Shown: positions 53,532 to 62,953 of the stretch, piece after piece
Position numbering within the stretch: the first letter of the stretch is position 1
Layout of the letters: every line of letters starts with the position of its first letter
Source of the DNA: JARBAU01 sp040414675
Lineage (GTDB): Archaea > Thermoproteota > Nitrososphaeria > Nitrososphaerales > Nitrososphaeraceae
DNA: 64,000 bases
Assembly: GCA_040414675.1 (NCBI GenBank)
Contig: JBEDUN010000031.1
Coordinates: forward strand, 86,237 to 150,236
Direction: 5' to 3'
The notes under the pieces: model-generated
Told to the model about the DNA's origin: nothing
Seen by the model: only the letters and a program-made list of their open reading frames with translations
The model's database searches: none
Made by a program: the position numbers and the translations under genes

Positions 53532-54485
53532 TCACTTGTAAAGCCAGCATCTGACAAATCCGTTTTCAGTCATGACCTGAGGAGGATCTTTTTGACATAA
53601 TTCTTTGGCAAAGGGACATCGGGAAATAAATTTACATCCGACAGGTGGTTCAAGCATATTTGGAGGACTTCCGCTAATAAATTGCAAGTCCTTATTTTCT
53701 GAATGAAGCCTAGGTATTGAAGCTATTAAGGCCTGAGTATATGGATGTTTTGGACTAGTGTAAATATCTCTTGAGCTACCAAATTCTACCAATTGACCAG
53801 CATACATTATTCCAATCTTGTCAGCAAATTCTAGAATTAAATTTAGGTCATGTGTGATAAGAATGACGGTCAAACCTCTCTCTTTTCTAAGTGTCTTGAG
53901 TAATTCTATAATTTGAGCCTGTACCAAAACGTCTAATGCGGTAGTAGGCTCATCTGCAATTACTATTTCTGGATCCAGTAAAAGTGCCATAGCTATTACT
54001 ACACGCTGTTTCATTCCTCCGCTCAATTCATGGGGATATCTAGAAGCGATTGAGGGATCCAAACCAACTTGCCTCAACGAATTGGGTATTATTGACTCCT
54101 GCCTAGGATTGATCCTGTGTTCCTTGATAATCTCATTCATTTGACTTCCTATTGTATAAACTGGATCTAACGTGTTCATGGCGCCTTGAAACACCATCGC
54201 AATCTTTTTCCACCGTATGGTCTTGTCAAAATGTTCATCTGAAAACTTGGAAATATTCTGTCCATTTAGTATAATCTCGCCACCCAAGATTTTACCTGGC
54301 GGTTGCAATGATCTTAATAATGCCAAACCAAGGGTGCTCTTACCAGATGCAGTTTCTCCAGCTATACCGAAAGATTCATTGTCTATGATTTCAAAACTGA
54401 CGTTATCAACCGCCTTGATAATCCCTTGCTTTGTGATATAATGTGCCATAAGTGAATCCACGATCAGTTTGCTTTTTTGGGGCAT
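53532..54485 (-). CDS. Oligopeptide-type ABC transporter ATP-binding protein
   Basis: A protein of 317 residues. Walker A is GETASGKST, the signature LSGGMKQRVVIA, and Walker B IVIADEPTTALD. The C-terminal extension with CKFISRCPFAKELC is characteristic of Opp/Dpp ATPases. Unusually, no permease, binding protein or second ATPase adjoins it. The ATG-preceded MAHY at residue 13 is a possible alternative start. The transporter may be encoded elsewhere. Confidence 0.88.
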   Translation of the reverse strand: MPQKSKLIVDSLMAHYITKQGIIKAVDNVSFEIIDNESFGIAGETASGKSTLGLALLRSLQPPGKILGGEIILNGQNISKFSDEHFDKTIRWKKIAMVFQGAMNTLDPVYTIGSQMNEIIKEHRINPRQESIIPNSLRQVGLDPSIASRYPHELSGGMKQRVVIAMALLLDPEIVIADEPTTALDVLVQAQIIELLKTLRKERGLTVILITHDLNLILEFADKIGIMYAGQLVEFGSSRDIYTSPKHPYTQALIASIPRLHSENKDLQFISGSPPNMLEPPVGCKFISRCPFAKELCQKDPPQVMTENGFVRCWLYK

Positions 54486-54704
54486 TGTTGATGGTAATAC
54501 ATTGCATACCGATAACTGATATTAAATGATGCGAGCCAAAGTCCGGCATTTGAATATCAACACGCGAAGCCAAATATTACAATGTGTTGCATCCGCACAA
54601 GCTCTAGCTTGAATATAGCTATTGGCCTTGCATGATCAAGTGTGATATTCCTATATAATAGGTTATATTACAGAAAAAATTCAAGTATTACAGTTCTATG
54701 ATGA

Positions 54705-55235
54705 GTGATTGCTTTGAAAACGCCTATATGTTCGTTTGATGCCAAGACGGGAGTTCTATGTGCTAAATGTGAGTCAAAAGTCGATTCAGGACAACTAAAA
54801 ACATCTGATGTCGAGGGAGCAATGAGACTTGCCAAACTCGCCGAACATGATCCGTATATTAATCAGTTTACTTTGCTAGGAGCAACCAAAGTGAATGATA
54901 TTTTCGTACTAGTATTAAAAAGTTCGGATATTGTTCTTGTACGAGGAAATTCCGAACTTGCGAAAAAGATCAAAACAGAATTTCAGTCAAAAGTATGGTT
55001 TGTGGAAGGAGATTCGAGTGATAGAAAGTTCATTGAGAATTTGTTCTTCCCATCTAAGGTCTTAAATGTGAACTTGATCTGGCTGCCAGATGGAAACAAA
55101 GTCACAAAAGTAATTGTCGAAAAGAACAACAATGGAGACTCTAACTTGGATTCAAAGAATATCCAGGAGATAGCAAAAACTGTGAAGAACATGGAATTGG
55201 TCATCGAACTCAAAAATTCTAACCTTGGAGCCTGA
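54705..55235 (+). CDS. Conserved archaeal protein beside aspS, possibly NusA/KH-like
   Basis: A protein of 176 residues. CSFDAKTGVLCAKC near the N-terminus is a likely zinc knuckle. The body has an alpha-beta pattern with VNLIWLPDGNKVTKVIVEKNN toward the end, resembling KH-type or NusA-like archaeal proteins. GTG at 54705 is followed four codons later by TTG; the true start may be either. It is 5 bases before aspS, so a role in translation or RNA handling is likely. The family assignment is tentative. Confidence 0.65.
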   Translation: MIALKTPICSFDAKTGVLCAKCESKVDSGQLKTSDVEGAMRLAKLAEHDPYINQFTLLGATKVNDIFVLVLKSSDIVLVRGNSELAKKIKTEFQSKVWFVEGDSSDRKFIENLFFPSKVLNVNLIWLPDGNKVTKVIVEKNNNGDSNLDSKNIQEIAKTVKNMELVIELKNSNLGA

Positions 55236-55240
55236 AAGGC

Positions 55241-56551
55241 ATGATTGATGAAAAGGATCGTTTTCATAGAACACACTATGCCTATCAAATAGAAAAAAAC
55301 CTTGTAGGGAAAGTGGTCAGTATTGCAGGATGGGTAGAAGAGATTCGCGATATTGGGAAATTGGTCTTTTTGCTCATTAGAGACGTCAGCGGGATTGTAC
55401 AGACAGTAGTCACAGGTAAGCATTTGCAAGCTCTGAAAGATTTGACTAGACACAGTATCGTAACTATTTCTGGCACTATTCAGATTGGAAAGGCAAAGGA
55501 CTTTGATGTCGAGGTTAAGGTTGATCAAATTGAAATTATTTCAAGGGCGATCCATCCATTGCCGTTAGATCCTGCAAATAGGATCGAATCAGCATTAGAT
55601 AAGAGGATAGATTCAAGAGCGTTAGACCTTAGAAATCCTAGAATTTCTGAGATATTTAGAATGAAATCTTCTGTAACACACGTGATTAGGTCGATATTGC
55701 AATCCGAACGATTTATTGAAGTTCTGACCCCAAAAATAATTGGGTCAGCAAGTGAAGGAGGTGCAAACCTGTTTTCTGTAAATTATTTTGATACCAAAGC
55801 TTTTCTTGCCCAAAGTCCTCAACTCTATAAAGAACAGCTAGTATTAGCAATGGATAGGGTATTTGAAATTGCGCCATACTTTAGAGCTGAGAAATCGCAT
55901 ACCGTAAGACACTTGAGCGAATTTGTCAGTATTGATATCGAGGCAGCATTCCTTGATTCTAAGGACGTAATGGACTTGGCCGAAAAAGTGCTGTTATCAG
56001 TTCTTGATCAATTGATCGTAACTCTTGAAGAGGGCGGGTCTGGATCCTTCAATAGGGAATCAATCCTCGAATTGAGGAAACCAAGAATAGAAAGATACTC
56101 TTACAGGCATTGCGTTGATATCCTAAATCATGAAGGTGAGCAGATAGAGTACGGGGAAGATCTTTCTGATTCCTCACTAAGAAAACTCGGTCAAATCTAC
56201 AAGGGATTTTACTTTATCACAGAGTGGCCATTAAAACTCAAACCGTTCTACATACATGAAAAGGTGAGCGAACCATTTCTTTCGGAGTCATTTGATTTGC
56301 AGTTCGGTTACCTGGAATTGATATCTGGGGGAAGAAGACACCATGATAGTCGCAAATTGCGTCAAAGAATAATTGATCAAGGATTAGATCCAACCAGGTT
56401 TGAGGATCACCTGAGAGTATTCGATTGGGGAATGCCTCCGCATTCGGGATGGGGTTTGGGTCTAGATAGATTGATGATGGTATTGACTAACACGCAAAAT
56501 ATTAGAGAGGTCGTCCTCTACCCCAGAGATACTCAACGATTACATCCTTAA
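55241..56551 (+). CDS. aspS: Aspartyl-tRNA synthetase
   Basis: A class II synthetase of 436 residues, the archaeal size. An OB-fold anticodon-binding domain (about 15-105) with VSIAGWVEEIRDIG is followed by the catalytic core: motif 2 near FRAEKSHTVRHLSEF and motif 3 GWGLGLDRLMMVL near the end. It may be discriminating or also charge tRNA-Asn. The last 4 bases overlap the stop of the convergent JAMM gene. Confidence 0.95.
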   Translation: MIDEKDRFHRTHYAYQIEKNLVGKVVSIAGWVEEIRDIGKLVFLLIRDVSGIVQTVVTGKHLQALKDLTRHSIVTISGTIQIGKAKDFDVEVKVDQIEIISRAIHPLPLDPANRIESALDKRIDSRALDLRNPRISEIFRMKSSVTHVIRSILQSERFIEVLTPKIIGSASEGGANLFSVNYFDTKAFLAQSPQLYKEQLVLAMDRVFEIAPYFRAEKSHTVRHLSEFVSIDIEAAFLDSKDVMDLAEKVLLSVLDQLIVTLEEGGSGSFNRESILELRKPRIERYSYRHCVDILNHEGEQIEYGEDLSDSSLRKLGQIYKGFYFITEWPLKLKPFYIHEKVSEPFLSESFDLQFGYLELISGGRRHHDSRKLRQRIIDQGLDPTRFEDHLRVFDWGMPPHSGWGLGLDRLMMVLTNTQNIREVVLYPRDTQRLHP

Positions 56552-56964
56552 GATCGTTCGATCTCAACTTCTTCCAATTCCTCAGTAAGAATGTATGCTC
56601 TAAATTCGTACATGATGCTAGAATAAATGAGCCATACAATAGGATTAATTTTCATGAATTTCAGATCAGTTGAAGATGGAATTGGTTTTGAAGGATGTGA
56701 ATGAAATATACTTACTACTTGCAGTCCCTCAGCTTCAGCTTTTTCATATAGATCGATTAATTCCATCTCATCTATTCTGAAGGATACAACTGACTTGTCT
56801 GCATTCTTGACGGTTAAGATTTTTAGGACTTTTATTTCCGTGTAACTCCCCTTCTCATTAATTTCACCAGCTAACAACGCACAAGACTCATTGGGCAGAG
56901 CCGATTTTGCAATGTCTACCAGTTGGGCTAGCTGGGTTTGGCTAATTTGTATTCTTGTTTTCAC
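56548..56964 (-). CDS. JAMM/MPN+ metalloprotease
   Basis: A protein of 138 residues with a complete JAMM zinc site: Glu26 in NESCALLAG, then FHSHPSKPIPSSTD with His88, His90 and Asp100. Archaeal JAMM proteins remove ubiquitin-like SAMPs from targets or process sulphur-carrier proteins. No ubiquitin-like gene adjoins. The stop overlaps the aspS 3' end. Confidence 0.88.
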   Translation of the reverse strand: MKTRIQISQTQLAQLVDIAKSALPNESCALLAGEINEKGSYTEIKVLKILTVKNADKSVVSFRIDEMELIDLYEKAEAEGLQVVSIFHSHPSKPIPSSTDLKFMKINPIVWLIYSSIMYEFRAYILTEELEEVEIERS

Positions 56965-57079
56965 TCAACATATCTTTAAGACTAATCAAGAACTTAAATA
57001 GATTGCAGTAATCAAACAATTTGTTATTTGGGATATTGCAGACCTTCGGATTTTCAGATCAAATCTGCAAACATGATTC

Positions 57080-57991
57080 TCATGCTTTGACGGTAAATTT
57101 CGCTTTCATAAATGGGTGAATTGTGCAAAAGTAATCATATTCACTAGGTTTCAACTTAGAAACGTCTATGGTAAACGTCTTCTTTGGCATAATGATGGAA
57201 GAATCGAATGTTTTTCCTTGATCTTTGAAGCTGGTTACAGTGTGGGGGACATTGTCGTTATTCGTCCAAATTATACCAGAATTCCTTGTTACCGAAAGAG
57301 TATTAGGATTAAAATTTGGATTTCCCTTTGCAGAGGCGCCAGGCATTATAGAAATTTTTGATATAACGGTACCTTTTTTTAATTCCACTGCTTTTGGTGC
57401 ACCAGACCCTGCTTGTGTGGTATTTGCCGAATTCTGATTTTGAGCAGGAGCCTTCGGAGTTACCAATCCGAAGGCATAAAAGGTGATGCCACCTACGACC
57501 GCTGCTGAAATGAACATTACGGTCAATGCCTTAATGTATGGTGTCCTCTTGGCTGAGGCTACAGCAATTACAGTACCTGGTATTCCTATGATCATCATCA
57601 ATCCGATATATGCAAAGATGCTAGGAACTTGAGTACTAACAGTAACAGCGGCTGCGACACCAAAAGTAACCAGAAATCCTAAAGTAATTAGAGTAGCAGA
57701 TTTAGCTCTACGAGACGATGGAAATCCATCCTTGAAAAGGCCAGCTGCGAGAAATATCATCCCGATTAGCATAGTTAAGAGAGATACTGCATGCATGCCT
57801 TCTACGAATGTTTTTGCGACCCCTGCAAGTGAAATTCCTACTCCCACTATACCAATCGAAGTCAAGCCGATACCGGGAGTAAGAAGATCCCAATCAGTCA
57901 TACTAGTATGGTTTGGTGGGGGAGTCTTCACATAATTAATCTTTTCCCGAAAGGTCAAATAAACAAGATCTGTGATCCTATTGAATAACAC
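57080..57991 (-). CDS. Membrane protein with C-terminal amicyanin-type blue copper domain
   Basis: About four or five membrane helices (residues ~40-180) are followed by an Asn/Thr/Gln-rich linker and a cupredoxin domain of about 100 residues. Copper ligands are His in VPHTVTS and the Cys, His and Met of YFCTIHPFM, the same spacing as amicyanin. The longest frame begins at GTG, but the ATG at MTDWDLL (57901) is more likely. It would be an electron carrier at the outer membrane face, as is common in thaumarchaeal copper-based respiration. Confidence 0.85.
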   Translation of the reverse strand: MLFNRITDLVYLTFREKINYVKTPPPNHTSMTDWDLLTPGIGLTSIGIVGVGISLAGVAKTFVEGMHAVSLLTMLIGMIFLAAGLFKDGFPSSRRAKSATLITLGFLVTFGVAAAVTVSTQVPSIFAYIGLMMIIGIPGTVIAVASAKRTPYIKALTVMFISAAVVGGITFYAFGLVTPKAPAQNQNSANTTQAGSGAPKAVELKKGTVISKISIMPGASAKGNPNFNPNTLSVTRNSGIIWTNNDNVPHTVTSFKDQGKTFDSSIIMPKKTFTIDVSKLKPSEYDYFCTIHPFMKAKFTVKA

Positions 57992-58021
57992 TTAAAATTA
58001 GGGGTAAATATTCAGGTTGGT

Positions 58022-58180
58022 ATGGCGGCCAGGAAGAATACTTCAAGAAAGAGAAGACTTTTAAGAAAAACTAAGCAGAACAGGCCAGTGCCTGCATGGG
58101 TTATAATAAGAACTCACAGGCATGTACGGACTAATCCGAAACGTAGATTATGGCGTAGAACGGACGTAAATGTTGGATAA
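58022..58180 (+). CDS. rpl39e: Large ribosomal subunit protein L39e
   Basis: A 52-residue, strongly basic protein. MAARKNTSRKRRLLRKTKQ, PVPAWVIIRT and NPKRRLWRRTDVNV match the archaeal/eukaryotic L39e, which lines the peptide exit tunnel. ATG start; 16 bases to the L31e gene, so the two form an operon. Confidence 0.93.
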   Translation: MAARKNTSRKRRLLRKTKQNRPVPAWVIIRTHRHVRTNPKRRLWRRTDVNVG

Positions 58181-58196
58181 GGGATGTATGAGTTAG

Positions 58197-58529
58197 ATGT
58201 CTGGTTCTGAAGAAAGCGAAAGTCGTGTATATACAATTAACTTAAGTAAGGCTTGGATAACGCCCTCCTATAAGAGAACTGATAGGGTCATCAATATGAT
58301 AAGAGAGTTTGCGATAAAACATATGAAAACTGAAGATGTTAAACTTGATCAAGATCTGAATAGGCATGTTTGGAATAATGGCAAGACTAATCCCCCTAGG
58401 AAAGTGCGAGTGAAAATGGTAAAAGATGAAAATGATACATTGGTTGTATCTCTGTTTGAAGATACAAAATTAGATTCTAAACCGAAACCATCGGACTCGA
58501 TACCCACTGAAAAGTCGAATCAATCTTAA
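58197..58529 (+). CDS. rpl31e: Large ribosomal subunit protein L31e
   Basis: A protein of 110 residues. YTINLSKAWITPSYKRTDRVINMIREFAIKHMK is the diagnostic fold, with RHVWNNGKTNPPRKVRVKM next. The C-terminal ~25 residues are a polar, Lys/Ser/Pro-rich tail. L39e precedes it. The eIF6 gene that often follows L31e in archaea is absent. Confidence 0.94.
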   Translation: MSGSEESESRVYTINLSKAWITPSYKRTDRVINMIREFAIKHMKTEDVKLDQDLNRHVWNNGKTNPPRKVRVKMVKDENDTLVVSLFEDTKLDSKPKPSDSIPTEKSNQS

Positions 58530-58635
58530 GTCTTTTTGTAGGTTGGGTACGAGCTTTACAAATAGGTTAAAAGTAAAGTTCAAAATCCAATCAATAGAAT
58601 CTTATAGTTGAGCATAATATAGGCAATTTATCTAA

Positions 58636-59268
58636 ATGCCAGAACGTATAGACCGAATGCTAATAATTATGATATCTGGAGCAATCTGTCTCCTTGCAGG
58701 CATTACAGTTTTTTCTCCATCAATTAGTCCAGTAGTAGCACAGATGGGACAAATGCAGATGAATAATAGCAATACAACTTCAGCAATGCGTAATATGGTT
58801 TTCGTAGGCTATGAGAATTCGACTTTAGGGATTAACTTTCAACACCCGAAAGACTGGTCAATATTGACTCAAGAAACTGGTCCAGTCACCGTTATCAAAT
58901 TAAATACGACTAGACAAAATGATATGGCAGTCATACCACCAATCATTCTTTTCTCAGTGGGGGCTTTACCAGAAAATGGTAAGACACTGCCTGATTTGAC
59001 TCGGATCAATATGGCCGAAGCTGCAAAAACTAATAACTTTCATTTGATCGAATCAAATGCGACTAATCTCGGAGGTGTTGGTGCAAAAAAAATACTCTAC
59101 TCATATAGTAGCGATGATCCATCACTGACATTTCCTCTTAAATCGATGGATATTTGGACAGTAAAAAATGGGAAGAAATATACGTTTTCCTACATCGATA
59201 CCCAGCGCGATTTTGATAAGCAACTACCCTTAGTAAATAAAATTCTAGACTCATATAAGATAGATTAA
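58636..59268 (+). CDS. Exported PsbP-like protein
   Basis: A protein of 210 residues. An N-terminal hydrophobic signal at about 8-35 ends VVAQM, then an Asn/Met/Gln-rich spacer (QMQMNNSNTTSA). The domain begins YENSTLGINFQHPKDWS, the PsbP/MOG1-like opening repeated across thaumarchaeal exported proteins, and ends with FDKQLPLVNKILDS. Its role outside the cell is unknown. Confidence 0.78.
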   Translation: MPERIDRMLIIMISGAICLLAGITVFSPSISPVVAQMGQMQMNNSNTTSAMRNMVFVGYENSTLGINFQHPKDWSILTQETGPVTVIKLNTTRQNDMAVIPPIILFSVGALPENGKTLPDLTRINMAEAAKTNNFHLIESNATNLGGVGAKKILYSYSSDDPSLTFPLKSMDIWTVKNGKKYTFSYIDTQRDFDKQLPLVNKILDSYKID

Positions 59269-59295
59269 TTTCAATTACCTATTTGGTCTTGAATG

Positions 59296-60732
59296 TTATA
59301 AAATACTACCACGCAATGCATTTGGAGAAGCACACTCCACCTCGACTTCAATTTCTGAACCCAGCTGATTTTTGGCCAGATCTTTTGACAATCCACATTT
59401 TACAAATGGAATAAAAATAGGCTTGTAAGCGAAATTTCGACCGATCAATGCGTCATTCGTTATTTCATCAACTAAAATTCTACCTCTCCAATTTTTCCAT
59501 TTTTGATTTTGTTCATTAGATATTTTCTTGACCAATAGGTGAAGTTCTTCAGTCCTTTTCTTGATGGTTTGGGAGTCCAATCTGTCCATCTTGCTAGCCT
59601 CGGTCCCGGGTCTAGAACTAAATTTTGAAATGTTTGTTATGTCAGGTCGAATCTCTGAAAGCAATGAAAGTGTGTCTTGGAACTCAGCATCAGATTCTGA
59701 TGGGAAGCCTGCTATGATATCTGTAGCTATGGTAATTCTCGGTATTTCAGATCTGAGCATTTTCGCAAGCCTTTTAAAAATTTCCACTGTGTGACCACGC
59801 TTCATCATTCTTAGTATTCTTTCATTTCCGGCCTGCACAGGTATGTGAATAAACTTGAAAATTTTTTCACTATTTTTGAAAATCTCGACTAGCTTTTCTT
59901 CCATACTTGGAATGTACATCGGGTTCATCATTCCAACTCTTATCTTATAGTTAGCATCTATAATTATGCACGAATCCAATAGATCAACCAAGTCTAGTTC
60001 TATCTCCCTCCCATAGCAACCATTGTCAGTAGAGGATAGCCATACTTCCTTGCATCCTTCTGATATGTCTTGCCTTATCTGTCTGACTATATCGCCAATT
60101 CTATAGCTCTTCAACTGACCTCTAGCTAACTTAGTTTGGCAAAAACTGCATTCACTTAGACATCCTGTTGAAATTTCAACTATAGAAACTACTTTGTTCA
60201 ATCTAACTCTTGGTAAATTGACTTTAGGTTGCATCGAATCTTCAAGAGCTATGACTGTTTTATTTCGTAACGCAGATCTTACGACATGAACAGTCTTATC
60301 TAGGGAATTAGGTCCCATAAGTGAAACTGCGGAATTGGTGGATTGAACCTTCTTTCTATCTGCTTTTGCTAGACAGCCTGCAACTACAACTGGTTTTCCA
60401 GACTTTGTAATCTCTCTAATTCTATGTATCATCTTATGTTCAGTAGAGTCCTTTACCGAACACGTTACAATAATGCTAGCATCTGCCTCAGTATGGCTCT
60501 CAGCAATATCAAACCCGTCAGCAATTAGTAATCCTTTAATCATTTCTGAGTCTGCAATGTTTGAGGGACAACCATATGCTTCAATCCATACACTTTTTGA
60601 ATTAGAAATATTATAAGATTCGATAGGTGCGGATCTAGATCGATACACGTTTTTAGGGATTGTTATGGATTGAATAAATTCACGGTCCTTGGCAACGTAT
60701 TTTTCTTTTTCTATTCTCCCTGAAAGTGACAA
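59296..60732 (-). CDS. tRNA methylthiotransferase, MtaB/CDKAL1 type
   Basis: A radical SAM enzyme of 478 residues that adds a methylthio group to t6A37 of tRNAs. The UPF0004 domain starts VWIEAYGCPSNIADSEM with its cysteines. The radical SAM cluster is CLSECSFC near 190. HIPVQAGNERILRMMKRGHT and DIIAGFPSES are typical. A C-terminal TRAM-like region begins near RGRILVDE. It stands alone on the minus strand. Confidence 0.9.
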   Translation of the reverse strand: MSLSGRIEKEKYVAKDREFIQSITIPKNVYRSRSAPIESYNISNSKSVWIEAYGCPSNIADSEMIKGLLIADGFDIAESHTEADASIIVTCSVKDSTEHKMIHRIREITKSGKPVVVAGCLAKADRKKVQSTNSAVSLMGPNSLDKTVHVVRSALRNKTVIALEDSMQPKVNLPRVRLNKVVSIVEISTGCLSECSFCQTKLARGQLKSYRIGDIVRQIRQDISEGCKEVWLSSTDNGCYGREIELDLVDLLDSCIIIDANYKIRVGMMNPMYIPSMEEKLVEIFKNSEKIFKFIHIPVQAGNERILRMMKRGHTVEIFKRLAKMLRSEIPRITIATDIIAGFPSESDAEFQDTLSLLSEIRPDITNISKFSSRPGTEASKMDRLDSQTIKKRTEELHLLVKKISNEQNQKWKNWRGRILVDEITNDALIGRNFAYKPIFIPFVKCGLSKDLAKNQLGSEIEVEVECASPNALRGSIL

Positions 60733-60851
60733 ATATTCTAATTAGCTTTTTCTGATATATCAATCAATCAACCTTCGGCTCGTACATAGTCTATCATTGT
60801 TTGGCGGAAACAGACACCAGCTCTAAAGCTTAGTATGATTAAAATTTTGTA

Positions 60852-61022
60852 CTAGGCATGATTCTGTGAGTAACTAGACGGTGGGTTCGAGCTAGGTGTT
60901 GCCAAATTCACGATCTCACAATCGCATGTATCATAATTTCGAATGGATCGACCACATTTCTCGCAAATTTTTATTGAGAAAAGATTTGCTTCATCCACTT
61001 TGGTCAATATGAGGATGGACAT
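60852..61022 (-). CDS. Small zinc-ribbon protein (56 aa)
   Basis: An ORF with ICEKCGRSIRNYDTCDCE, a CxxC...CxC zinc knuckle, and a Ser/Pro/Asn-rich tail. ATG at 61022 is the first usual start. The frame is open and looks coding upstream to 61091 (NEQVQNFYTSLEKYDYM), but it contains no start codon before a TAA. The protein may therefore be longer at the N-terminus with a non-standard start, or be a remnant. Confidence 0.55.
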   Translation of the reverse strand: MSILILTKVDEANLFSIKICEKCGRSIRNYDTCDCEIVNLATPSSNPPSSYSQNHA

Positions 61023-61202
61023 GTAATCATATTTCTCCAGACTGGTATAAAAATTTTGTACTTGTTCGTTTTTAGATTGATCTATTACAAGTTATGAATA
61101 TTATGATAGAATTTTTGTATGATATCCGCGCATTATAATAAATTTGTAGTCACATTATTTTTTCACATAGCATATATCATTCAATGGCTAGTTGAGATTT
61201 AT

Positions 61203-62546
61203 TTATGGCGATAAAATGCCCGATGAAATAATGCTTCGTGTGGAATCAAATAGTGCGTTTACATCTCGCTCACTGTGAGCTTCTGAGAAAGCTCCCATTT
61301 TTAGAGGCAAGAAAAATATTCTGTGGTTTGACATTAGTGCTAATTGATATCGTATCAACATATTTCTATTGGATTTGCCTACGTCGGTAGCATCAAGAAT
61401 TCTCTCTGATTCACTATTCAAAAAATGGGTACAGAAAAGTGATCCTACGCCTGTTACATCCACGGGAATTCTAGCCTCAGAAAAAATCTTATTCAAACCT
61501 TGTCTTGTCTGGTTCCCAAGACTGTTTATTTTTCGATATACTGATTTTCTATTCTTCATTAGGTATGTTAAGCTTGCTATACCTGCAGTCATCGTCATGG
61601 GATTTGCCGAAAAAGTCCCGCCACCTATAGCGCAACATGACTGTTTAGAGTTCCTCTTAACCGGATCTGCTAGCGCCATAATTTCTTTTTTTCCACACAC
61701 CACACCAATTGGCATTCCTCCACCGATTATTTTGCCCAAAGTAAATAGATCTGGATCCAATTTGTAGTACTGAACAGCGCCGCCAAGAGATAATCGAAAC
61801 CCAGTTACAATTTCATCCAGTATAAACATGCTACCTGTCTTTTTAGCAAACTCTTGGAGGCCAGTCAAATAGCCTTCCTGTGGTGGGATGCAGCCGGCCC
61901 CTCCTAGGACAGGTTCAACAATTATTCCTGCTAAGTCGTCTTTGATAGATTCAAGTATCTTTGTAGATCGATCTAAATCGTTGAAAGGTATCGATTCTAT
62001 AAACTGTTCTTCGTCCTGAATCAAGCCTGGACCTTCCTCATATTCGAACGGATAATTTACAGTCTGAAGCAAGGGTGTGTTGAAACCGTGCCATCCTCCT
62101 ATGATTTTAGCAATCACTCTCCTTCCTGTTTTTGCACGTGCCAGACGAATTGCGTACATCGTTGCTTCGGATCCTGTACTGCTAAAACGTAGAAGTTCGG
62201 CAAGTGGCATCACTTTTTGGATCAAACTGCCAAGTTCTACACTTGCTTCATTGACAGTGCCATATAGAGTGCCTTTCCTGACTTGTGTTGCTAATGCTGC
62301 AGTAATCGGCCTGGAAGCATGTCCAAGAATTTGTGCCCAATGACCCATCCAATAGTCGGTATACGTGTTTCCATCGACGTCGTACAATATCTTGCCTTTA
62401 GACTTGTTTACAAAGAATGGATATGGTTGAAAATATCGAATATTGTGACTTATCCCTCCAGGAAAAATTTTTGTAGACTTCTTATAGAGAAGCTTTGATC
62501 CTTCGGTCATGTGCCAATAATTGCTTTGATAGGTAGGAATTTTCAT
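61203..62546 (-). CDS. hemL: Glutamate-1-semialdehyde aminomutase-like class III aminotransferase
   Basis: A PLP enzyme of 447 residues. FPGGISHNIRYF, RFSSTGSEATMYAIRLARA, ILDEIVTGFRLSLGG and the PLP lysine in LFTLGKIIGGGMPIG match the HemL group that makes 5-aminolevulinate for heme and corrinoids. The C-terminal region (IFFLPLKMGAFSEAHSERD) also fits. Related transaminases of different specificity exist, so the heme role is probable but not certain. It is divergent from the rRNA gene. Confidence 0.8.
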   Translation of the reverse strand: MKIPTYQSNYWHMTEGSKLLYKKSTKIFPGGISHNIRYFQPYPFFVNKSKGKILYDVDGNTYTDYWMGHWAQILGHASRPITAALATQVRKGTLYGTVNEASVELGSLIQKVMPLAELLRFSSTGSEATMYAIRLARAKTGRRVIAKIIGGWHGFNTPLLQTVNYPFEYEEGPGLIQDEEQFIESIPFNDLDRSTKILESIKDDLAGIIVEPVLGGAGCIPPQEGYLTGLQEFAKKTGSMFILDEIVTGFRLSLGGAVQYYKLDPDLFTLGKIIGGGMPIGVVCGKKEIMALADPVKRNSKQSCCAIGGGTFSANPMTMTAGIASLTYLMKNRKSVYRKINSLGNQTRQGLNKIFSEARIPVDVTGVGSLFCTHFLNSESERILDATDVGKSNRNMLIRYQLALMSNHRIFFLPLKMGAFSEAHSERDVNALFDSTRSIISSGILSP

Positions 62547-62953
62547 TTGTATTTGGCACGGTATTAATTAGTATCCTCTTTATTTGTTTGTAAACGATTT
62601 GCAGTTGAGTAGAAACCCGTTACTTTGATAGAGACTAATAGATGTCAGGTCGATTATAGCTTGCAAGTTCATGAATTTGGCATATTCCTCAAGATCTTAA
62701 TTAACTATCTGCTACCAACCTTGTTGATCCATGCCCTTGCGAAGATTTATATTCTAATCATGTAAGACAACACTAAACGCAATGAATAGGCGGCGTTGGT
62801 GATGACTTTGGTCGTAGAGCCATGCGATGATTCACTGACCTCCAGTTGCGCTTATAATATGGAGATTCAATTCAAGGAATTGGATCTGACGATCACACAA
62901 CCCGCACAAAAACAAGTTATCCGGCCGTACTCTTTAAAATCAAGAAATGGATT
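62547..62953. other. rRNA operon upstream region and leader
   Basis: About 400 bases without a convincing protein gene. The right half is presumably transcribed as the pre-16S leader; processing stem arms would pair with sequence beyond the window. A short ORF running into 16S is an artefact. Confidence 0.6.
62745..62754 (+). promoter_or_regulatory. Probable TATA box of the 16S rRNA operon
   Basis: ATTTATATTC at about 62745-62754 follows a purine-rich GCGAAG that could be the BRE. Transcription would begin near 62778, giving a leader of about 175 bases before 16S. No competing box is as good in the gap. Confidence 0.5.

Noticed and set aside
62799..62838. C/D box small RNA upstream of 16S (GTGATGA ... 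CTGA)
   Set aside because: The inner C'/D' boxes and guide spacing do not fit: a GCGATGA is only four bases from the CTGA. The words probably occur by chance in the rRNA leader.
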